Notes under the pieces: generated by a model | What the model saw: the letters and a program-made list of their open reading frames with translations, nothing else | Database searches by the model: none | What the model was told of the DNA's origin: nothing | Part shown: in pieces, positions 52,661 to 60,343 of the stretch | How positions within the stretch are numbered: the stretch's first letter is position 1 | How the letters are laid out: every line of letters starts with the position of its first letter | Translations under genes and position numbers: made by a program | DNA from: Crocinitomicaceae bacterium | GTDB taxonomy: Bacteria; Bacteroidota; Bacteroidia; Flavobacteriales_D; Crocinitomicaceae | NCBI GenBank assembly: GCA_024643725.1 | Contig: JAHEMJ010000002.1 | Location: 1-64,000 of the forward strand | Length of the DNA stretch: 64,000 nt | Reading direction: 5' to 3'

Positions 52661-53803
52661 ATGTCCAAGTCGCATAAAAAAATCACTTTTTTTTCTGTTC
52701 TTCCTCCATTTCGAGGTGGAATTGCGCAATTCAGCCAGGAACTTCGGAAGTCCCTCAGTGAACGTACAGAAGTAAGTGCTTTCACATTTAAACGGCAATA
52801 CCCTGATTTTTTATTTCCTGGACAATCGCAATTTGAAGATGGCTCGCGTGATTTTGATGTGCCGCGCATCGCCTCCACGTTTCGTCCATGGAGTTATCTC
52901 CGTGCGCTCCGTGCTTTTAGGCGGGACAATGGATCCGTTTTTATTACGAATTATTGGATGACATTTTTTGGACCGATGATGGGGTTTTGGGCGCGTTTTC
53001 TGCCGAAAAGCACAGTGAAATTAGCCTTGATTCACAATTTGATTCCGCATGAGAAACGCTTTTTCGATGGGCCTTTCAACCGTTTTTTCTTGAAGCCTTA
53101 TGATGGATTTATTGTCTTGTCCGAAGCTGTCAAGCAAGATGTGCTCATGTTTTGTCCGGATGCACGTGTGACAGTGCTCCCGCATCCAAGTTATCAGCAG
53201 TACGGAAAACGTGTGCCGAAAGCAGAAGCACGGCAGAAATTAGGATTGGATCCAACGAAAAAAACACTGCTCTTCTTTGGATTGATTCGTCCGTATAAAG
53301 GATTGTCGCTCTTGCTTGAAGCTTTTTCCTCATTGGATGATTCTTACCAAATAATCATTGCTGGAGAAGTATATGGTGATCGATCTAATTACGATGCGTT
53401 GATGGGAAAATCAAGGAATACAAACATTCATTTTCACGATCAATTTATCCCCAACGAACGCGTTCAAGACTACTTTAGTTGTGCAGATTTGTGCGTCCTA
53501 CCTTATTTGTCTGCCACTCAATCAGGAATAAAAGCCATGTGCGAGGCATTTTCCCTGCCAACTTTGGTGAGTAAGGCTGGAGGACTTTCCGAGGAAATTC
53601 AAGAAGGAGTCAATGGGTTTATTTTGGAGGGGTTAAATCCAGAAGGGTTGACGAAAAAAATACAAGAAGTATGCACAGAATCAGCGCTTTATCCGGTGGT
53701 TCATTGTCTGGAGGAAAACTTGAAATCCAAAGAAAATGAATGGGGGGATTTTGCGGAAGCAGTCCTTAAATTTTCCAGTGAAATTGAACAATCGAAAAAT
53801 TAA
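52661..53803 (+). CDS. GT4-type glycosyltransferase
   Basis: 380 residues with the GT-B fold. The N-terminal donor domain begins ITFFSVLPPFRGGIAQFSQE (7-26), the C-terminal nucleotide-sugar domain has LLFFGLIRPYKGLSLLLEAF, IIIAGEVYGD and the acidic-motif region YLSATQSGIKAMCEAFSLPTL (EX7E-like). It probably adds a sugar to a surface glycan. It starts two bases after the YwqK stop, closing the operon, and ends 105 bases before secDF. Confidence 0.85.
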   Translation: MSKSHKKITFFSVLPPFRGGIAQFSQELRKSLSERTEVSAFTFKRQYPDFLFPGQSQFEDGSRDFDVPRIASTFRPWSYLRALRAFRRDNGSVFITNYWMTFFGPMMGFWARFLPKSTVKLALIHNLIPHEKRFFDGPFNRFFLKPYDGFIVLSEAVKQDVLMFCPDARVTVLPHPSYQQYGKRVPKAEARQKLGLDPTKKTLLFFGLIRPYKGLSLLLEAFSSLDDSYQIIIAGEVYGDRSNYDALMGKSRNTNIHFHDQFIPNERVQDYFSCADLCVLPYLSATQSGIKAMCEAFSLPTLVSKAGGLSEEIQEGVNGFILEGLNPEGLTKKIQEVCTESALYPVVHCLEENLKSKENEWGDFAEAVLKFSSEIEQSKN

Positions 53804-53845
53804 GTTCATTTGTTCATACTTTGTTCAGGAAAGGCGAATTTTTAT

Positions 53846-53876
53846 TTGACTTTCAGGATACTAAATTCTATATTTG
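53846..53876 (+). promoter_or_regulatory. Promoter of secDF
   Basis: TTG (53846-53848), 20-base spacer, TATATTTG (53869-53876): one of the best promoters in the window. It lies inside a longer open frame, which supports the start at 53909. Confidence 0.75.
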
Positions 53877-53908
53877 CAACCTTAATTAAATTTCAAACAC
53901 GAATTAAC

Positions 53909-56890
53909 ATGCGTTTAAAAGGATTTTTTTGGTTTCTGACGATTTTATTGACGGCTGTATGTGTCTATCAACTTTCCTTTACTGGAGTTGCTAGTGGCGT
54001 AGAGCGCAAAGCGGAAAAAGAAGCTGCACTCAAAGTTGAACAATTGAGAAACGAGGCAAAAGAAACAGGTGATTCTGTCCTTTTACCAAACAACACGAAA
54101 GTAGATATCTTTTCTCCAGAAGGAGCAGAGTTAGCGAAGTCAGCTTACATTAACGAGATTCTTCGTAGCAAAGCGGAGAAACCAGTTTATCCAGTTTTAG
54201 GAGCGACATTCTCTGAAGTGAAAAAGTTGTCATTGGCATTTGGACTTGACCTAGTAGGAGGGATGAGTGTAACGATGGAGATTTCTTATCCAGACTTAAT
54301 TCGTTCTCATGTTAAAAACCAAAAGGATTTAAAATTCACGAAACCATTTGAAGCGGCTCAAGCAACTTATGGTAGAAATGGTGGTGATTTCTTGGATATC
54401 TTCATCGCATCTTACCAAAAAATCAACAAAGGATTGCCGTTAAACTACATCATTAAAGCAGATGGATTGGGCATCAAATCTTCTGATAATGACATCGAAG
54501 CTTATTTCCGTAAGTTGATTGCTTCTTCTATGGACGGAGTAGAACAAATCATCAGTCGTCGTATCAACCAATTCGGTGTGGCGCAACCAAATATCCAACG
54601 TGATTTGTCTACAAATAGATTGTACATTGAACTTCCAGGAGTTCAAGATGAGAACACGGTAGCGAAAAAAATTCAGTCGACAGCGAATCTTGAGTTCTTT
54701 GAAACATACATGCCGGATCAATTGCAAATCCAATGGCAAGATGCAAGTCGTTTGTCTACGCAAGTTGAAGTAGAAGAAGTTGCTGAAGTAGCCGTTGATT
54801 CAACAGGAAAAGATACAACAGTTGCTGCGGCGAAACCAGATGCTGGACTTTCGTTGAAAAACATGAATAACAAAACAAAATCATTGGCTGAGTTAGTGAA
54901 ACCAGTTGGTGGATTTGCAATGGGTTATACAGAATTGGCGGACAAAGCAGCGGTAGATAAAATCTTACGTCGTCGCGATGTACAACGTGCATTCCCTGAG
55001 GATGTTCAGTTCATGTGGTCAGCAGAGCCAGAAAAAGTAGATGACAAATCGAAAAAAACGGCTTATTTCCTTTACGCATGTCGCATTCCAGAAGGTGGAA
55101 AAGCGAGAGTAAATGGATCTCACATCAAAAAAGCATCTACAGGATACGATTCTCAAGATGGTAAAATCACGGTAGATCTTGAAATGACTGCTGAAGGATC
55201 AGACGAATGGGGTCGAATGACAACAGAAAACAAGGATCGCATCATCGCGATTTCCATGGACAGTGTTGTGTATAGTGCGCCACGCGTTATTAATCCAATT
55301 ACGACAGGAAGAACACAAATCTCTGGAAGCTTTACGTTCCAAGAAGCAGAAGACTTAGCAGGATTATTAAATGGTGGAGCTTTACCAGCGCCATGTGTGA
55401 TAAAAGAATTGCAAAAAGTTGGTCCAACCATTGGTGCTGAAAACTCTCAAGCGGGATTGATTTCTTTTGCCGTTGCGTTCTTAGCGGTATTGATTTACAT
55501 GTTCTTCTACTACGGAAAAGCTGGTTTGGCTGCGAATATTGCCTTGACAGTAAACGTTGTGTTAATCTTTGGTTGTTTGGCTTCGTTTGGAGCGGTATTG
55601 ACATTGGCAGGTATTGCAGGTATCGTTTTAACCATTGGTACAGCGGTCGATGCAAACATCTTGATTTTCGAACGTGTACGTGAGGAACAAGCAGCGGGAT
55701 TGGATTTGGCATCAGCGATTGCGGTTGGATTTAGAAAAGCCTTGCCATCAATCATCGATGCGAACGTAACACACTTCTTGGTTGCCTTGATCTTGAAAAT
55801 TTTCGGAACAGGTGAGATTGAGTCTTTCGCAACGACATTGATCATCGGTATCTTTACATCCTTGTTCTCTGCCATCGTGATTGGTGAGTTAGTAATCAAT
55901 ACATGGTTGTCAAAAGGAAAATCCGTTTCTTTCAATACAACCTATTCAAAAGGATTGTTCCAAAACTTCAACTTTAACTGGGTTGGAAACCGTAAATATT
56001 TCTACATTTTCTCAATCACTGTAACGATTCTAGGAATGGTTGGATTGTTTACGCGCGGATTAAAACAAAGTGTTGAGTTTACAGGTGGATATACATTCTC
56101 TGTGAAGTTTGAGAAAAAAGCGGACATCGAGTATATCCGTACAAACTTGGAGAAAGTGTTAATCGAAAACAAAGAAGTTGCTTCGATTGATTTGAAAACA
56201 AAATCCAATGACTATAACGTGGACATCGTAACCAACTACATGTTGAAAAAAGAAGGTGCGATGGATGAAGTAAAAGCAAAATTGACGGAAGGATTGAATG
56301 CGTGTGATTCTAAATTAGGAGCACATGAAATCACTGGTCAACGCTTTATCTCAGCGTCTGTGTCTAGCGAATTGTGGTCGTCTTCTGCCATCGCCTTATC
56401 ATTGGCTATGTTAGCGATCTTCGCATATATTTTATTGCGTTTCGGTCACTGGCAATACTCCATTGGTGCGATCGTAGGATTGGCGCATGATGCGTTCTTC
56501 GTTATTTCCATCTTCTCTTTGTTACACGGATACTTGCCATTTAGTTTGGATGTGAACCAAGCATTTATTGCAGCGATTCTTACGGTTATTGGATACTCGA
56601 TGAATGATACCGTGATTGTATTTGACCGTATTCGTGAGAACTTGCGTAAGAGCTCTGATTCGGACAGTCACCACGAAATCATCAACCGTTCATTGAACAA
56701 AACGTTGAGTCGTACCTTCAACACATCCATGATCTTGTTTGTGGTTGTATTGATCATGTTCATCTTTGGTGGACCTGCAATCAAAGGATTCTTGTTTGCA
56801 ATGCTTGTAGGAGTTGTGATTGGAACATATTCTTCCTTGTGTGTGGCAACACCAATCTTGATTGATTTCTCTAAAAAATTGAAAGCGTAA
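53909..56890 (+). CDS. secDF: Protein translocase subunit SecDF (fusion)
   Basis: 993 residues; SecD and SecF are fused in one chain, as is usual in Bacteroidota. It uses the proton gradient to help Sec substrates, including most T9SS cargo, leave the translocon. Visible: first helix WFLTILLTAVCVYQLSF, FGLDLVGGMSVTMEI, a long periplasmic domain, PTIGAENSQAGLISF and TAVDANILIFERVREE (SecD core), then FTGGYTFSV, NDTVIVFDRIREN (SecF core). About 12 membrane helices. The open frame reaches 53810, but the promoter and the hydrophobic first helix place the start at 53909. Confidence 0.94.
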   Translation: MRLKGFFWFLTILLTAVCVYQLSFTGVASGVERKAEKEAALKVEQLRNEAKETGDSVLLPNNTKVDIFSPEGAELAKSAYINEILRSKAEKPVYPVLGATFSEVKKLSLAFGLDLVGGMSVTMEISYPDLIRSHVKNQKDLKFTKPFEAAQATYGRNGGDFLDIFIASYQKINKGLPLNYIIKADGLGIKSSDNDIEAYFRKLIASSMDGVEQIISRRINQFGVAQPNIQRDLSTNRLYIELPGVQDENTVAKKIQSTANLEFFETYMPDQLQIQWQDASRLSTQVEVEEVAEVAVDSTGKDTTVAAAKPDAGLSLKNMNNKTKSLAELVKPVGGFAMGYTELADKAAVDKILRRRDVQRAFPEDVQFMWSAEPEKVDDKSKKTAYFLYACRIPEGGKARVNGSHIKKASTGYDSQDGKITVDLEMTAEGSDEWGRMTTENKDRIIAISMDSVVYSAPRVINPITTGRTQISGSFTFQEAEDLAGLLNGGALPAPCVIKELQKVGPTIGAENSQAGLISFAVAFLAVLIYMFFYYGKAGLAANIALTVNVVLIFGCLASFGAVLTLAGIAGIVLTIGTAVDANILIFERVREEQAAGLDLASAIAVGFRKALPSIIDANVTHFLVALILKIFGTGEIESFATTLIIGIFTSLFSAIVIGELVINTWLSKGKSVSFNTTYSKGLFQNFNFNWVGNRKYFYIFSITVTILGMVGLFTRGLKQSVEFTGGYTFSVKFEKKADIEYIRTNLEKVLIENKEVASIDLKTKSNDYNVDIVTNYMLKKEGAMDEVKAKLTEGLNACDSKLGAHEITGQRFISASVSSELWSSSAIALSLAMLAIFAYILLRFGHWQYSIGAIVGLAHDAFFVISIFSLLHGYLPFSLDVNQAFIAAILTVIGYSMNDTVIVFDRIRENLRKSSDSDSHHEIINRSLNKTLSRTFNTSMILFVVVLIMFIFGGPAIKGFLFAMLVGVVIGTYSSLCVATPILIDFSKKLKA

Positions 56891-56908
56891 GTTTTTCACG
56901 TATATTTG

Positions 56909-56937
56909 AAAAGCCGTCCAGTGTGACGGCTTTTTTT
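56909..56937 (+). terminator. Terminator of secDF
   Basis: AAAAGCCGTC, loop CAGTGT, GACGGCTTTTTTT, 19 bases after the secDF stop. Confidence 0.85.
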
Positions 56938-57329
56938 ATGCCAATTGATTTCCCATGCAAAAACTACTCTTCATGGATCAAGACCAAAACCTGGGGACTT
57001 AACATCATTTGGTATCCAATACAATTGTTTATTTTCCACTTTTTGGCTTGATCCAAAAAGTTCGCAAAAAGATCAAGACTTCGAATTCGATTCCCTTTGC
57101 AGATCTTACTCCGAATGGATATTTCTCACATCAAGCAAAGGGTTTTCTGCGGATTTTGTCACACGATGCTTGGCGCATGAGAGCTTACAGCTATACTGAG
57201 CATTCGCGTGTGACAATGCTCCTTGAAAAACACCGAATTCTATGTCGGTCCCAATTCTACTTCGAATTTCTTTCTTCGAAGTGAAAACTACGAATATTTA
57301 CAAGATTGCTTTCCTGCGCATGAAAAGAT
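56938..57329. other. Gene-poor stretch with protein-like fragments
   Basis: No complete gene is visible. Plus-strand frames at 56945-57199 and 57009-57284 are open but have weak composition. A third frame near 57225-57330 reads more like protein (NTEFYVGPNSTSNFFLRSEN, then YEYLQDCFPAHEKM) and stops. This is taken as decayed coding sequence upstream of the structured element. Identity unknown. Confidence 0.35.
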
Positions 57330-57495
57330 GTAACGAGAACCCTCACGACGAAGTTGCGTCAAAATTTCTGGCTGTTTGAGCCGAGGCACGAGGCGAGTTT
57401 CAGAAATTTTAGCAACGAGGACGATGAGGGTCGTTACCTCTTTTAAGCGCTAGCGTTTTTTGCTTTACTTTTTGGGGCAATGCCAAAAAGTAAAA
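57330..57495. repeat. Structured nested inverted repeat (possible mobile or RNA element)
   Basis: Arms pair in order: GTAACGA (57330-57336) with TCGTTAC (57431-57437); CCCTCA (57340-57345) with TGAGGG (57425-57430); GTTGC (57353-57357) with GCAAC (57412-57416); and AAAATTTCTG (57361-57370) with CAGAAATTTT (57401-57410). Just downstream, a separate 13-bp perfect hairpin (CTTTACTTTTTGG 57463-57475 with CCAAAAAGTAAAG 57483-57495) has loop GGCAATG. Together they make about 165 bases of strongly structured DNA or RNA. From memory, similar text (CTTTTTGGGGCAATGCCAAAAAG) recurs in Bacteroidota genomes. Confidence 0.75.
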
Positions 57496-57537
57496 GAATC
57501 TGAAATAGTTTCTTTCATCCCCAACTTTTAGTTTTGA

Positions 57538-58104
57538 TCCCTCTTCATTCTATTCTTAAGCATCCCTTGGCAACATGATGCGCAAGTTACAAGTGCAGAT
57601 TTCCAAGAACTGATTCCTTATCTTGAAAAAGAGGATTGGAAACCCGTTTATAAGAAGTCTGGGACGCTTTTATTAGCGAATCCAACAGATTCCTCAGAAA
57701 TGCATGCAATGATGGTTTATATCCGCTTATTTTCAGGTGCAGGACTAGTTAGTGAAGGAAAGATGAGTTACAAAAAACTAGAAGCAGATGTCAAGCCACT
57801 TGTTGGGCAAAAAATTCTGATGGCAGCGCATCCTTATATCAAAAGAGATGGAACGTTGAATGCGACCAACTTTATTAAAGAAGGAACCAAGTGGAAAGCC
57901 TTTTCAGCTGCGGCAAATCAACATGGAACGAGTATTTTGTGCTTTGAGAAATTCACCTTGATCAAAGCGCCTCTTCCATTTCAAGAAAAATCCTTTATTC
58001 GTTGTGGAGGGATGTTGAAATCGATTGAATTCAATCCCAATGAATCGAACATGTGGATCATGCGTTTAAACGTGGAAGATGCCTTTGTTCGATCAGCAGA
58101 ATAG
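57538..58104 (+). pseudogene. 5'-truncated gene, unknown family
   Basis: The frame is open from 57538 (after a TGA at 57535-57537) with no start codon until ATG 57700. The upstream part is clearly protein-like: a hydrophobic SLFILFLSIPWQHDAQ resembling the end of a signal peptide, then QVTSADFQELIPYLEKEDWK. The gene therefore seems to have lost its first residues, next to the structured element. From 57700 the 134-residue part (MHAMMVYIRLFSGAG..., ending NVEDAFVRSAE) could still be translated. No domain is recognised. Confidence 0.55.
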
Positions 58105-58111
58105 AACATAA

Positions 58112-58139
58112 AAAAAGCCAAGAGGTAACTTGGCTTTTT
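58112..58139. terminator. Bidirectional terminator
   Basis: AAAAAGCCAAG, loop AGGTAA, CTTGGCTTTTT, between the truncated gene and the convergent lipoprotein gene. Confidence 0.8.
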
Positions 58140-58158
58140 AATCGATTCAATTAGTTGC

Positions 58159-58932
58159 CTAATAGTTTCCTGTTATTTTGAAGGACAGCAATATATCAGA
58201 GGGGAAGTAATAAAAATCACTTGTGAGATAAGGACACTTTGTGATCGTAAAGGTTCCGTTGTTATTATCGGTCACATACACATTTTCTCCGTAGTCCACT
58301 ATGGCACCAGAACTCGTGTTTTGAATGACAATTTCGCTCGAAGAAATACTCGTTAAGGAACCACTGGTCGTATAGACCTGAGAGGTTGGGTTACCTCTAA
58401 AAATGAATTTATAGGTAGCTGAGCCGAATTGAACGGTGTAATGTTGGAAAATCCCACCTCCAGAAGTTGAAGTTAGATTCGCGTTCGTTGTTGAACCATT
58501 ACTAATAATTGCCGTACCGCCCCATTCTTTGACCAAATAGGTGTTATTTACGATGCTACAAGGAGCACTGCTATTCTCAAGGGTATAAGCAACAGGTAAA
58601 CTTCGTATCAGTTTCCCTGATTTTGTACCGATGAAACAAGTGAAATAATACGTTTGTCCTGGAATAAAAGGGGAATTATCCATGTTCAATTGTACTTGTT
58701 GACTTGTGATTTGATCTGTTTTAATCTGATTTTCTTGAATGTAATGATTTGATGTTGATCCAGCAGAAAAACCAGCAACACTTACCTTTGATGGACTAAT
58801 CTTTTCCAAATTGCCGGTTAACACAATTTGTCCACTAGAATCCTGAGTCACTGTTAAATGAATGATAGGTTCCTCTTGTTTGGCACAGGAAAATAACAAC
58901 AATAACGGGAGTGTAAATAATAGAAATTTCAT
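58159..58932 (-). CDS. Hypothetical lipoprotein, last gene of an envelope cluster
   Basis: 257 residues from the ATG at 58932 (the frame reaches 58959, but the lipoprotein signal LLFTLPLLLLFSC begins there; Cys 16). The mature part looks all-beta, with a fibronectin-like stretch at the start (HLTVTQDSSGQIVLTGNLEK) and no recognised domain. Stop at 58159 is followed by a terminator hairpin. It is the last gene of the leftward set with the two beta-barrel paralogues and the protease. Confidence 0.65.
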   Translation of the reverse strand: MKFLLFTLPLLLLFSCAKQEEPIIHLTVTQDSSGQIVLTGNLEKISPSKVSVAGFSAGSTSNHYIQENQIKTDQITSQQVQLNMDNSPFIPGQTYYFTCFIGTKSGKLIRSLPVAYTLENSSAPCSIVNNTYLVKEWGGTAIISNGSTTNANLTSTSGGGIFQHYTVQFGSATYKFIFRGNPTSQVYTTSGSLTSISSSEIVIQNTSSGAIVDYGENVYVTDNNNGTFTITKCPYLTSDFYYFPSDILLSFKITGNY

Positions 58933-58942
58933 AATGTCTAGT

Positions 58943-59623
58943 TTAAAAACGGATACCAATACCGAATTGATGATAATCTGAAGAGATCAAATTTAAATTT
59001 GAGCTAGAATAGGTTGTGTTATAGTTTTCAGAATAATTTTTCGATATTGAATATTCCGTATAAAAGGCAATTTTACCAAATGCTTTTTCAAATCCTATAT
59101 GCATTCGAATACCTCCGTGAATGAAAGTCCGTGAGGTACTATTAACAATGGGGTCAAACGAATTTTCATAAACTTTACTTGTATAGCTTGTTCGATCTAA
59201 TCCCGCAAATATCTGAGGACCAAAATACAATTCAGGGATTTTTTTGAAGGGATTGTAATCGAGCCCCATGCTGACATCAATGGAATTGAATTTGTTGTAT
59301 TTTAACGTCGCAGGCACAACTACATTGTGGTAGACATTGGTAAAGGGATCGTAATAATACGATTCTGAAAATGTATTCAAAACAGAATCATTTGGGGCGT
59401 ATTTATAATATTCGACGGAAAAACGGCCGCGAACTTGATAAAAGTACTTTGTGTTGAATTGAAGCACCATTCCTTTGCCGGGCTTTACTAAGTTGCTCAA
59501 AAGGTTATTTGGAATCGACACGCCAGCTTTTATGCCCACCGTCCCAATTTCTTGTCCAAAGGCTTGCGCACCAAGAAGACAAAATAGAAGAAGGTTTCGT
59601 ATCGTTTTTGAAGAAAATTGCAT
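58943..59623 (-). CDS. Outer-membrane beta-barrel protein, paralogue 1
   Basis: 226 residues. Signal peptide 1-23 (LLLFCLLGAQAFGQ), then GTVGIKAGVSIPNNLLSNLV and alternating strands of a small barrel; the last residue is Phe (FGIGIRF), the usual C-terminal outer-membrane signal. It is about 40% similar by eye to the next paralogue (shared YFYQVRGRF, GLDYNP / GLDYKI, YFGPQIFAG / YCGPEVLIG, NIGFEK-type blocks). Function unknown; related to porin-family outer-membrane proteins of Bacteroidota. Confidence 0.75.
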   Translation of the reverse strand: MQFSSKTIRNLLLFCLLGAQAFGQEIGTVGIKAGVSIPNNLLSNLVKPGKGMVLQFNTKYFYQVRGRFSVEYYKYAPNDSVLNTFSESYYYDPFTNVYHNVVVPATLKYNKFNSIDVSMGLDYNPFKKIPELYFGPQIFAGLDRTSYTSKVYENSFDPIVNSTSRTFIHGGIRMHIGFEKAFGKIAFYTEYSISKNYSENYNTTYSSSNLNLISSDYHQFGIGIRF

Positions 59624-59681
59624 AATCAGTGGGTTGATATATGATTAAGATTGATTTTATGAAGCGCTATTTTCGGGTACA

Positions 59682-60338
59682 TCAAAACTTGATGCCAACC
59701 GTAAATTTGTGGCTGTAAAAGTTAAACATGGTTTCATTCGTGGAATAAGCACTTGGTTTTTGAACATCATAAATTTGAGATTTCACGCGCATGATCGAAT
59801 ATTCACCAAAAATGTTTATTGGTCCAAGAGTTTTTTCAAATCCGAAGTTCAGTTTAAAGGCTGTATGAAGAAAAGTTGCTACGTTCAGGTTATCTAAAAA
59901 ATTGGGATTTGTATAGGTGAAACCAGCAAAGTCAGCTCCTATTAAAACTTCAGGACCACAATAAAACCACGGTAATTGATCTGGAAGTATTTTATAATCA
60001 AGTCCAATCGCACCGTCTAAAGTGGCAAAGGTTCTGCAAGTAAGGTCTGCTGCTTCAATCATGTCCGTATGGTAATTGTAGATCGTCGTGGCATATGCTT
60101 GGTTGGATGGTGTGTATTTCATTGCCTCCGCCGTAAATCTTCCTCTAACTTGATAGAAATAATTGGAATTAGCTTGAATTCCAAGACCGACTCCTTTCGA
60201 TAACAACGTATTCAATATGCCAGATGGCATCGTTACTCCCGCACGAATTCCAAACTTACCGTAATCTTGACCTAAGGAAATAAATGAAGTTGACATCCAC
60301 AGTGCAAGCAAGGAGACCTTCAATTTAAACGTGTTCAT
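59682..60338 (-). CDS. Outer-membrane beta-barrel protein, paralogue 2
   Basis: 218 residues. Signal peptide 1-23 (VSLLALWMSTSFISLGQ), then GKFGIRAGVTMPSGILNTLL and the same barrel pattern as paralogue 1, ending FTVGIKF (terminal Phe). The two genes are adjacent and similar, so they arose by tandem duplication. It follows the protease gene after five bases, which suggests co-expression. Ligand and role unknown. Confidence 0.75.
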   Translation of the reverse strand: MNTFKLKVSLLALWMSTSFISLGQDYGKFGIRAGVTMPSGILNTLLSKGVGLGIQANSNYFYQVRGRFTAEAMKYTPSNQAYATTIYNYHTDMIEAADLTCRTFATLDGAIGLDYKILPDQLPWFYCGPEVLIGADFAGFTYTNPNFLDNLNVATFLHTAFKLNFGFEKTLGPINIFGEYSIMRVKSQIYDVQKPSAYSTNETMFNFYSHKFTVGIKF

Positions 60339-60343
60339 ACGGC

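Noticed and set aside
56945-57284. Two plus-strand ORFs of 84 and 91 codons
   Set aside because: Frames are open but composition is unconvincing, and no family or start context supports them; treated as debris.
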